NCBI RefSeq assembly: GCF_024053505.1
Contig: NZ_JAMXQS010000009.1
Coordinates: forward strand, 124,001-188,000
Direction of reading: 5' to 3'
Length of the DNA stretch: 64,000 bases
Source of the DNA: Mesorhizobium liriopis
GTDB lineage: Bacteria; Pseudomonadota; Alphaproteobacteria; Rhizobiales; Rhizobiaceae
Shown here: positions 8,675 through 15,921 of the stretch, in pieces
How the letters are laid out: each line of letters starts with the position of its first letter
How positions within the stretch are numbered: position 1 is the first letter of the stretch
Notes under the pieces: model-generated
What the model was told of the DNA's origin: nothing
The model's input: the letters and a program-made list of their open reading frames with translations, nothing else
Database searches by the model: none
Translations under genes and position numbers: made by a program

Positions 8675-9801
8675 GCGTCCGTCTCAAAGGCATGACCTGG
8701 AATCATGCGCGCGGCTATGACCCGATGGTCGCCTGCTCGGCTCTCTGGAAGAAGAAGACGGGCGTCGAGATTTCCTGGGAAAAGCGGCCGCTGCAGGATT
8801 TCGAGAGTTTCCCGGTCGATGAACTGGCGCGCCTTTACGATCTGATCGTCATCGACCATCCGCATGTCGGCCAGGTCACCGCCGAAAACTGCCTTCTGCC
8901 GCTCGACGTGGAAGGGCGGGAGACGGAACGCGAGGCCTTGGGCAAGGGCAGCGTCGGCCTGTCATACCCGTCCTATCGCTGGGCCGGCCGGCAGTGGGGC
9001 TTTCCGATCGATGCCGCCACGCAGGTGCAGGCGATCCGGCCCGACCTGATCGGCGCGCCCGTGAGAACCTTTGCCGAAGCGCTCGCGCTCGGGCGGGACG
9101 GACGGCTGGCCTTGCCACTGCGCAGCCCGCATGTGCTGATGGTCTTCTTTTCGCTGGCCGCCAATATGGGCTCGCCCTGCCGCACCGATGCCGCGCCGCT
9201 GATCGATGACGCCGCAGGTGCCAGGGTCTGGCAACTGATGCGCGATCTTGCCGGCGTGGTCGATCCGGTCGATTTCGAAAGCGATCCGATCGCGGTGTTC
9301 GAGCGCATGAGCGAGAAGGCGTCGCGCATCGCCTGCGTGCCGCTGATCTACGGCTATGTGCCTTACGCGCTCGACGGGTTCCGGCCTGCGCGCCTGCGCT
9401 TTGCCGATATTCCCTCGGTCGATGGCAGGGGACCGGTGGGCGCGGCACTGGGGGGGACGGGCATTGCCGTTTCCGCCCGCACCGCCCATCCAACGGAGGC
9501 CATGGATTTCGCCTACTGGATCGCATCCGGCGATGTTCAGCGCGGGCTTTTCGCCGAAAGCGGCGGGCAGCCGGGCCATGCCGCGGCCTGGGAAGACCGG
9601 GCCGTCAATGCGCGCACCGACGATTTCTATTCCGGCACCCGCGCCACTCTGGAAGGCTCGTTCATGCGGCCGCGTCACGACGGCTACATGGCGTTTCAGG
9701 CTGCCGCGTCCGACCGTCTTCTGCTCGGGCTGCGCAAGGGCGAGGAGGCGGAACCCGTTCTCGCCGACCTCAATCGGATGTTCGGCGATAGTTTCACGTG
9801 A
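8671..9801 (+). CDS. Solute-binding-protein-like protein without signal peptide
   Basis: A 376-residue protein that resembles family-1 extracellular solute-binding proteins but starts directly with the fold (MSVRLKGMTWNHARGYDPM) and shows no signal peptide, lipobox or membrane segment. It should therefore stay in the cytoplasm. GTG at 8671 overlaps the CoA-transferase stop (GTGA), so translation is coupled to that enzyme rather than to the transporter genes. It may be a cytosolic ligand-binding or enzymatic offshoot of the binding-protein fold acting with the CoA-transferase. The function is unknown. Confidence 0.7.
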   Translation: MSVRLKGMTWNHARGYDPMVACSALWKKKTGVEISWEKRPLQDFESFPVDELARLYDLIVIDHPHVGQVTAENCLLPLDVEGRETEREALGKGSVGLSYPSYRWAGRQWGFPIDAATQVQAIRPDLIGAPVRTFAEALALGRDGRLALPLRSPHVLMVFFSLAANMGSPCRTDAAPLIDDAAGARVWQLMRDLAGVVDPVDFESDPIAVFERMSEKASRIACVPLIYGYVPYALDGFRPARLRFADIPSVDGRGPVGAALGGTGIAVSARTAHPTEAMDFAYWIASGDVQRGLFAESGGQPGHAAAWEDRAVNARTDDFYSGTRATLEGSFMRPRHDGYMAFQAAASDRLLLGLRKGEEAEPVLADLNRMFGDSFT

Positions 9802-9808
9802 AGAGGAG

Positions 9809-9838
9809 GCCGGATAATCCGGCAATGGGAGGAGAACC
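9809..9838 (+). promoter_or_regulatory. Small dyad and very strong ribosome binding site
   Basis: GCCGGAT-A-ATCCGGC (9809-9823) is a perfect 7-bp dyad, followed by GGGAGGAGAA (9827-9836), a near-ideal Shine-Dalgarno sequence two bases before the ATG at 9839. The latter is exactly complementary to 10 nt (63870-63879) in the loop of the small RNA at the end of the window. Confidence 0.55.
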
Positions 9839-11032
9839 ATGGAAAGAACAGGACTTTGGCGGGCCGCGCTGCTCGCCGCGACTGCGACCTCAGCTTTGAT
9901 CGGTGCAGCCCACGCGCAGGACGCGAAAGCGATCATCGACAAGCTGCCGGCTGAGCTCAAGGCGCAATATGACGGCGCCCCGCAAACCGTGACGCCGTCC
10001 GCCTGGGCCGGCTTCACCCCTCCGGCAAAGCCCTGGAAATGGTGCCATTCGGAATCTTACCAGGGCAATCCCTGGCGCGTTTCCGTGACACAGGAGCTGA
10101 AGCGTCTGGTCGATGGGCTGATCGCGGATGGCACGGTCGCGAGCTTCGAAGTGGCGGACTCCAACAACGATGTCAGCCAGCAGATCAACCAGATCCGCGG
10201 CTTCATCGACAAAGGCTGCTCGGTGATCACCTCGATCCCCGGCTCGGCCACCGCGCTCGACGATGCGATCGCCGCCGCCCACGAGAAGAACATTCCCTTT
10301 ATCACGGCCGCCGGCTCGGTTTCCAGCCCCTATGCGATCAATGTCGACAGCAACTACACCCGCTGGGGCTATGACATGATGACGGCGATTGCCAAGGAAA
10401 AGGCCGATAGCAGCGTGCTGATGGTCGAAGGCATCGCGGGCCACCCGATCGTGGTGCAGGAAAAAGAGGGTGCGGACAAGGCACTGGCGGAGAACCCGAA
10501 CCTCAAGGCGCCACGCACCGTCAACGGCAACTGGACCGCGAACGTCACCAAGACGGTGGTGCTGCAGGCCATCGCGACCAACCCCGCGCCCATCGATGCC
10601 GTCTGGACGACAGGAAGCGAAAGCCGGGTGGTGGCGGAAGCCTTCGCCGAGGCCGGGCGTCCCGCGCCCTTGATCACCGGCTCCATCACGGGCGACGCGC
10701 TCGGCTACTGGAAGGCCAATCAGGACAAGTACCGCTTCGAAGGCAATGCTGTGCTGCCGGGCTGGACCGCGCAGACCCTGTTCCGTGTGGCGGCGCGCAT
10801 GCTCGAAGGCCAGAACCCGACGCTGAACACGCTGATGATCCCGATCCCGGCCGTGCACAATGCCGATCTCGGCACATGGTATAAGGACTGCATGACGCCC
10901 GATGCGGTGTCCGTGTTTCCCGTGCCGCCCACCGACCCGATGCCGGAAGAATGGCTCGACGCCTATTTCAGCAAGCCGGCGAAAAGCCCGGGCTGGGACT
11001 ATGCCAAGGTCCCCCAGGCCTGCGCGAAGTGA
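9839..11032 (+). CDS. CUT2 sugar ABC transporter periplasmic binding protein
   Basis: A 397-residue periplasmic binding protein of the LacI/RbsB-like type. A Sec signal peptide ends at AHA-QD (about residue 26). The mature protein has the recognisable IRGFIDKGC / PFITAAGS / VWTTGS sequence blocks of sugar-binding members. It is longer than RbsB (about 300 residues), as in many rhizobial CUT2 binding proteins. It precedes two ATPase genes and two permeases, and a hairpin separates it from them, which would favour its higher expression. The ligand is not deducible. Confidence 0.88.
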   Translation: MERTGLWRAALLAATATSALIGAAHAQDAKAIIDKLPAELKAQYDGAPQTVTPSAWAGFTPPAKPWKWCHSESYQGNPWRVSVTQELKRLVDGLIADGTVASFEVADSNNDVSQQINQIRGFIDKGCSVITSIPGSATALDDAIAAAHEKNIPFITAAGSVSSPYAINVDSNYTRWGYDMMTAIAKEKADSSVLMVEGIAGHPIVVQEKEGADKALAENPNLKAPRTVNGNWTANVTKTVVLQAIATNPAPIDAVWTTGSESRVVAEAFAEAGRPAPLITGSITGDALGYWKANQDKYRFEGNAVLPGWTAQTLFRVAARMLEGQNPTLNTLMIPIPAVHNADLGTWYKDCMTPDAVSVFPVPPTDPMPEEWLDAYFSKPAKSPGWDYAKVPQACAK

Positions 11033-11038
11033 GTGAAC

Positions 11039-11066
11039 CGGGAAGGCGGCTCATGCCGCCTTCCCG
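11039..11066 (+). other. Perfect 12-bp hairpin between binding protein and ATPase genes
   Basis: CGGGAAGGCGGC (11039-11050), loop TCAT, and GCCGCCTTCCCG (11055-11066) form a perfect 12-bp stem. There is no U-run after it, so it is not a classical terminator. It is better read as an RNA-stabilising or attenuating hairpin that raises binding-protein mRNA over transporter mRNA. The candidate ATG of the next gene (11053) sits in the loop and its Shine-Dalgarno in the stem, so it could also limit ATPase translation. Confidence 0.6.
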
Positions 11067-11832
11067 TTCCGACCCGAAACCTTTCACGTTCCCGATGCTG
11101 CTGACCGAAACCCTGTCCAAGCGCTATGGCGAGACGATCGCGCTCGCCAATGCTTCCATCACGTTCCGCGCGGGAACGATCCACACGATCCTGGGCGAGA
11201 ACGGCTCGGGCAAGTCGACGTTCGTGAAGCTGTTGTCGGGCGTCGTCAGCCCCGACAGGGGAACGATCGCGTTGAACGGGCGGCCCCTTGTGCTGCGCGG
11301 CCCGGCGGATGCGCAGGCCGCAGGCATCGCCACCGTCTTCCAGGAAGTGCTGATCGCGCCGGACCGTTCGGTCGCCGACAACATCCTGCTCGGCACGGAT
11401 CGCCTGTTTGGCCGGAACACGCCGCGGGGCGAGCGAGACGCGCGCGCCGAGGCGGTTCTGAAGCCCCTGTCCTCTGTTCCCGTCGATCCACGTGCACCGG
11501 CCGGCCTCCTGCCGCTCGCGACACAGCAGCTCGTGGTGCTGGCCCGCGCGCTTTATCGCAAGCCGCGCGTGCTCATTCTCGACGAAGTCACGGCTGCTCT
11601 CGACTTCGGCGACCGCGAGGCGGTGTTTTCTGCCATGCGGCGTCTGGCGGAACGGGGCACGCTGATCCTTTTCATCACGCACCGCATGGACGAGGTCATG
11701 TCGCTTTCAGACGAGGTGTCGATCTTACGCGCCGGCCGTTCGGTCGCCACACTGCCGATCGGGCAATGCGAGCCGGCGCAGCTGCTGAAGCTGATGGCGC
11801 CGCAGACGGCCGCGGAGCTCGCCCATGCCTGA
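11053..11832 (+). CDS. CUT2 sugar ABC ATPase, N-terminal half of a split RbsA-type protein
   Basis: A 259-residue single ABC domain that corresponds to the first half of the usual 500-residue RbsA. Walker A GENGSGKST is at residues 48-56; Q-loop VFQEV and Walker B LILDEVTAALD are intact. The signature region reads LATQQ instead of LSxGQQ, so it is degenerate. The start may be ATG 11053 (GGAAGG site, but inside a hairpin) or ATG 11095, where the family homology (LLTETLSKRYG) begins but no clear site is seen. It overlaps the C-half gene by 8 nt. Confidence 0.85.
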   Translation: MPPSRSDPKPFTFPMLLTETLSKRYGETIALANASITFRAGTIHTILGENGSGKSTFVKLLSGVVSPDRGTIALNGRPLVLRGPADAQAAGIATVFQEVLIAPDRSVADNILLGTDRLFGRNTPRGERDARAEAVLKPLSSVPVDPRAPAGLLPLATQQLVVLARALYRKPRVLILDEVTAALDFGDREAVFSAMRRLAERGTLILFITHRMDEVMSLSDEVSILRAGRSVATLPIGQCEPAQLLKLMAPQTAAELAHA

Positions 11833-12556
11833 ACCAGCCATCGAGACACGCGACATCGTTTTGCGCCGTGGCGCGAGCCCCATCGACGAGAGGGTCGCCG
11901 CAGGCAGCATCGTCGGCCTTGCCGGGCTCGACGGTCATGGCCAGGAAGCATTCCTGAAAACGCTTGCGGGCCTGGATCGGCCGGTTTCGGGCGAGGTTCG
12001 CTTCGAGAGGCATGCCGTCACCGGTTTCCGCCAGGCGGTTGCGCGCGGGATCGCCTATCTGCCACGCGACCGGCGTGCGACGGGCATCTTCCCGGCCTTG
12101 TCCGTGTTGGACAATTTCGCCATCGCAACGCTCGCGCAGGACGTGAAAGGCGGCTTCATCAGCGCGCGGGAACGCCGTGCCCGGTTTGCGCGCTATGCCG
12201 AGCGGCTCTCGATCAACGCGCCGGACTGGTCCGCGCCGATCACCACGCTTTCGGGCGGCAACCAGCAGAAGGTGTTGCTCGCCCGCGCGCTCGCGCTTGC
12301 GCCCCGGCTCCTGTTGCTCAACGACCCGACACGCGGCGTCGATGTTGCGACGCGCCATGTGCTTTACGACGTGTTTCGCGAACTTGCGCGCGAAGGCATG
12401 ACGCTCGTGATCCTTTCAAGCGAGATCGAGGAAATCCTGCTGCTTTGCGAGCGTGTTCTGGTGTTCCGCGAACATGCGGTTGCCGCGCGCCTTGAGGGCG
12501 CGGACATGACCAGCGCTGCGGTGATCGAAGCGATGTTCGGAAGGAGTGCGGCGTGA
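11825..12556 (+). CDS. CUT2 sugar ABC ATPase, C-terminal half of a split RbsA-type protein
   Basis: A 243-residue protein matching the second ABC domain of RbsA. The signature LSGGNQQKV is canonical. Walker A is degenerate (GLDGHGQEA, no GK[ST]), as is normal for this half. Walker B reads LLLNDPTRGVD, so both the usual Asp and the catalytic Glu are changed. Together the two halves would form one competent composite ATP site (N-half Walker motifs with C-half signature) and one degenerate site. The ATG overlaps the end of the N-half gene, so equal, coupled synthesis is expected. Confidence 0.87.
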   Translation: MPEPAIETRDIVLRRGASPIDERVAAGSIVGLAGLDGHGQEAFLKTLAGLDRPVSGEVRFERHAVTGFRQAVARGIAYLPRDRRATGIFPALSVLDNFAIATLAQDVKGGFISARERRARFARYAERLSINAPDWSAPITTLSGGNQQKVLLARALALAPRLLLLNDPTRGVDVATRHVLYDVFRELAREGMTLVILSSEIEEILLLCERVLVFREHAVAARLEGADMTSAAVIEAMFGRSAA

Positions 12557-13506
12557 TGGGCAGGATAGTCGCACGCCTCGGCGGCATCGGCTTCGCAGCC
12601 CTCCTGCTGCTCGTTCTTCTCGTCGTCAATGTCTGGCTGACGCCGGGCCGTTTTCAGCCTTCCGGCTGGCTGCTTCTGCTGGGGCTGGCCGCGCCGCTCA
12701 TCGGCGCCGCAATGGCCTCGACGCCTGCGATCCTGTCCGGGCGCGGCGGCATCGACGTTTCTGTCGGCCCGCAGATGGGGCTCATCAACGCGATCCTGAT
12801 CAAGGTTCTGGTGCTCGACTTCGGCATCGCGCACCCGCTCGTGCTCGTGCCTGCGGCCCTCCTGATCGGCGCCCTGATCGGTGCCTTCAACGGTTTCCTG
12901 ACCACGGTCGTCCGCATACAGCCCATTGTCGCCACGCTCGGCACCTATCTCATCCTCTCGGGCGTGACGCTGACGATTCTTCCGGCTCCGGTCGGGCCTG
13001 CGCCCGTCTGGCTCAAGAGTTTGGCCGGACCCCTCGCATTCCTGCCGCTCGGTGCGGTCGCGCTTTCCTGGTGGTTCATTTCCCGCTCGGCCTGGTACGA
13101 TCAACTCATGGCGGTCGGCAGCGACGACCGCGCGGCCTTCACGGCCGGCGTCCCGGTCACCGGCGTTCGCTTCTTCGCCTATCTTCTTTCCGGCATCTAT
13201 GCCGGTGCCGCGGCCCTGATGCTTTCCGCGCTGATCGGCTCGGCTGACCCGAATGTCGGCCCGACCTATACGCTGATCGCCATCTCGGCCGTGGCGCTCG
13301 GCGGCGTCAGCCTAGCCGGCGGGCGTGGCGGGTTGCTCGGTGCCGCGGTGGGGGCACTCGATATCTTCCTGCTGCAGAACGCGCTGACCTACTTCAACAT
13401 CTCCACATTCGTTCTGCAGATCGCCTATGGCTCGATCCTGGTCGCCGCCGTGGTGCTGACCGCACTCCAGACGCGCGCCGTCGCCGCGAGGGTCCAGCAT
13501 GTCTAG
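12553..13506 (+). CDS. CUT2 sugar ABC permease (RbsC type), first
   Basis: A 317-residue, strongly hydrophobic protein of the BPD_transp_2 family with eight to ten transmembrane segments. The family hallmark blocks are visible: GRGGIDVSVG near residue 65, NGFLTTVVRIQPIVATLGT near residue 117, and LAGGRGG near the C-terminus. GTG 12553 and ATG 12556 are both possible starts behind AAGGAG. It overlaps the preceding stop and the next permease. It forms the channel with the second permease. Confidence 0.9.
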   Translation: MMGRIVARLGGIGFAALLLLVLLVVNVWLTPGRFQPSGWLLLLGLAAPLIGAAMASTPAILSGRGGIDVSVGPQMGLINAILIKVLVLDFGIAHPLVLVPAALLIGALIGAFNGFLTTVVRIQPIVATLGTYLILSGVTLTILPAPVGPAPVWLKSLAGPLAFLPLGAVALSWWFISRSAWYDQLMAVGSDDRAAFTAGVPVTGVRFFAYLLSGIYAGAAALMLSALIGSADPNVGPTYTLIAISAVALGGVSLAGGRGGLLGAAVGALDIFLLQNALTYFNISTFVLQIAYGSILVAAVVLTALQTRAVAARVQHV

Positions 13507-14458
13507 CCGGTTGCGTTTCGACGCCCGCGTCTTCGGCGCCTTTGCCATCGCCGTTGCGCTGCACATCTTGGGCACATGGCTGATCCCGGGATATTCCGCG
13601 CCGTTCGCCATCCGCGCCCTGCTGGTGCTGGCATCGCTTCTGGCCATCGCCTCGATCGGGCAGACGCTGGTGGTCATCGTCGGGGGCATCGACCTGTCGA
13701 TTCCGTTCATCATCGGCTTCGCCAATGTGGTCGCCGCGCAGCTCTATGGCGGCGGCATGGCCTTCTCCTTGGTCTGCGTGATCGTCGCGCTCGGTGCGAT
13801 CCTGATCGGCCTTTTCAACGGGGCCGTCTCGGCAGGCCTCGGGCTGCATCCGCTGATCGTCACGCTCGGCACGGGAACGGTGGTGCAGGGCGCCGTGCTT
13901 CTGTGGACGGGCGGCTTTCCGTCGGGCTCGGCACCGCCGGCCGTCTCGGCATTCGTTTCGATCGGCGGATCGACGGGACCTCTGCCGTTCCCGCCGCTCG
14001 TGCCGGTCTTCGTGCTGCTTGCCGCTCTGGTCGCCCTCGTGCTCGCGCGCACGCCGTTCGGCCGGCGGATCTATGCGCTGGGAAGCAATCCGCGCGCCGC
14101 GCCCTTGGCCTTGATCCGCCCGGTCGCCATGTGGGCGGCGGCCTTCGCGGTTTCGGCCTTTTTCGCTGCGGTGACCGGCGTGCTTCTTCTGGGCTTCACG
14201 GGTTCGGCCTATGGCGCGGTCGGCCAGCCTTATCTGTTCCAGACCATCGCCGCCGTCGTGGTCGGCGGGACGGCGCTGGTCGGTGGGCGCGGCTCCTATC
14301 TCGGAACGGTCGGCGGCGCGCTGGTGCTGACCGAGCTCAACACGCTTCTGATCGGGCTTGGGCTGCAGCCTGCCACGGTGCAGGCGGCACTCGGCCTCGT
14401 GATCATCGTTTTGCTTTCGCTTTACGGCCGCGAGCCGGCCATCCGCTCGACCATCTGA
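13499..14458 (+). CDS. CUT2 sugar ABC permease (RbsC type), second
   Basis: A 319-residue paralogue of the preceding permease with the same hallmarks ([37 protein letters not shown]). Two different permease genes imply a heterodimeric channel, matching the split heterodimeric ATPase. The ATG at 13499 overlaps the first permease gene by 8 nt. The stop is followed after 11 nt by the MaoC gene, so that enzyme belongs to the same transcript. Confidence 0.9.
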   Translation: MSSRLRFDARVFGAFAIAVALHILGTWLIPGYSAPFAIRALLVLASLLAIASIGQTLVVIVGGIDLSIPFIIGFANVVAAQLYGGGMAFSLVCVIVALGAILIGLFNGAVSAGLGLHPLIVTLGTGTVVQGAVLLWTGGFPSGSAPPAVSAFVSIGGSTGPLPFPPLVPVFVLLAALVALVLARTPFGRRIYALGSNPRAAPLALIRPVAMWAAAFAVSAFFAAVTGVLLLGFTGSAYGAVGQPYLFQTIAAVVVGGTALVGGRGSYLGTVGGALVLTELNTLLIGLGLQPATVQAALGLVIIVLLSLYGREPAIRSTI

Positions 14459-14469
14459 AAGGCCCGCTC

Positions 14470-14916
14470 ATGGAACGCCCCCGCTATTTCGAGGACTATG
14501 AGCTTGACGAAGTGCGCCACACGCATGGCCGCACGATCTCCGAAACGGACTTCGTGGTCCATGCGGGCCATACCGGTGACTTCTTCCCTCACCACATGGA
14601 CGCCGAGTTCATGAAGACGACCCCGTTTGGCCAGCGCATCGCGCATGGGACCATGATCTTCGCGATCGGCATCGGGCTCACCGCGAGCGAGATCAACCCG
14701 CACGCCTTCACCTATGGCTATGACCGGCTGCGCTTCCCCAAGCCGGTCTTCATCGGCGATACGATCCACACCGTCCTGACGGTTTCCGCACTCCTGCCCG
14801 ATCCGAAGCGCCCCGGAAAAGGCATCGTCACCGAGAGCTGCCGCGTGATGAACCAGCGCGGCGAAACCGTGATGGCCTGCGACCACCTCCTGCTCGCCGA
14901 CTGCCGGCCTGCTTGA
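14470..14916 (+). CDS. MaoC-family hydratase/dehydratase
   Basis: A 148-residue hot-dog-fold protein. The hydratase-2 motif is [14 protein letters not shown], with the expected catalytic Asp (D37) and His (H42), followed by [10 protein letters not shown]. Members hydrate or dehydrate acyl-CoA thioesters. It is the last gene of the CUT2 operon. With the CoA-transferase at 7508 it supports an acyl-CoA stage in the pathway (activation, then hydration or dehydration). Confidence 0.88.
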   Translation: MERPRYFEDYELDEVRHTHGRTISETDFVVHAGHTGDFFPHHMDAEFMKTTPFGQRIAHGTMIFAIGIGLTASEINPHAFTYGYDRLRFPKPVFIGDTIHTVLTVSALLPDPKRPGKGIVTESCRVMNQRGETVMACDHLLLADCRPA

Positions 14917-14949
14917 GCTGAAGGCCTCCGGTCGCGTTGGCTAGGGCGT

Positions 14950-15813
14950 CTAGCGCGCGAACCTCCTGGCGCCGAACACGCAGAAGACGACGAATGCCGT
15001 CACGAGGATCATGGACGGCGCGACGGGCTCTCCGAGCAGCAGTCCGGCCAGGGCGAGGCCGAAAAAGGGTTGAAGAAGCTGAAGCTGACCCACGCCGGCA
15101 ATGCCGCCCAAGGCCAGGCCGCGATACCAGAAGACGAAGCCGACCAGCATGGAAAACACGGAGACATAAGCGAGGCCGAGCCATTCGGCCGTCGTGACGC
15201 CGGTCCAGCCGCTCGGTGCCGTCATGAGCGCGATGGCTGCCATCACGGGCAGCGAGACCAGAAGCGCCCACGAGATCACCTGCCAGCCGCCGAGACGGCG
15301 TGACAGCACAGCACCCTCGGCATAACCGAGGCCGCACAGGGCGATGGCCGCGAGCATCAGGCAATCGCCCTTGAGCGAGGCGAGGCCGCTTTGAGCAAAG
15401 GCGAACCCGGCAACGGCGAGTGCGCCCGTAAGGGAAAACAGCCAAAAGGCAGGCTTCGGCCGCTCGCCGCCGCGAACGACGCCGAAGATGGCGGTGGAAA
15501 GCGGCAGGAGGCCCACGAAGACGACCGAATGCGCGGCGGTGATGTGCCGGAGTGCGAGTGCCGTCAGAAGCGGGAAGCCCACCACCACGCCGCAGGCGAC
15601 CACAACGAGTGAGAGGAGATCACGCCTTGCCGGTCGCGTCTGTCGCAAGGCCAGCAACAGGGCGGCTCCGAGCAGTGCTGCCACCGTGGCGCGCGCCGAA
15701 GTCAGGAAAAGTGGGCTGAAGCCACCGACCGCGATGCGCGTCGCAGGCAAGGAGCCGCTGAAGATGATGACGCCGAGAAGGCCGCTGCCCCATCCGGCCG
15801 TTGCTCTGTTCAT
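14950..15813 (-). CDS. EamA/DMT-family transporter
   Basis: A 287-residue protein with about ten hydrophobic helices arranged as two EamA repeats. DMT proteins of this type mostly export amino acids or metabolites. The ATG at 15813 is preceded by GGGGA. It is divergent from a MocR-type regulator with a perfect dyad between the two genes, a common arrangement for regulator-controlled amino-acid or vitamin exporters. The substrate is unknown. Confidence 0.88.
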   Translation of the reverse strand: MNRATAGWGSGLLGVIIFSGSLPATRIAVGGFSPLFLTSARATVAALLGAALLLALRQTRPARRDLLSLVVVACGVVVGFPLLTALALRHITAAHSVVFVGLLPLSTAIFGVVRGGERPKPAFWLFSLTGALAVAGFAFAQSGLASLKGDCLMLAAIALCGLGYAEGAVLSRRLGGWQVISWALLVSLPVMAAIALMTAPSGWTGVTTAEWLGLAYVSVFSMLVGFVFWYRGLALGGIAGVGQLQLLQPFFGLALAGLLLGEPVAPSMILVTAFVVFCVFGARRFAR

Positions 15814-15878
15814 GAAGATTTCCCCGAATACGCCGCGCGGATTAGCGTGATCCAGGCTGGCTTTGCCAGAAACGGTTA

Positions 15879-15902
15879 CATACAGTCGTAGCGAACTGTA
15901 TG
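15879..15902. promoter_or_regulatory. Perfect 8-bp dyad, candidate MocR operator
   Basis: CATACAGT (15879-15886), an 8-nt spacer and ACTGTATG (15895-15902) form a perfect inverted repeat. It lies in the 108-bp gap between the divergent EamA gene and MocR gene. MocR regulators commonly bind repeats in such divergent promoters, so this is the best operator candidate. Confidence 0.6.
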
Positions 15903-15921
15903 GCTTGATGGAGCGGTACGC

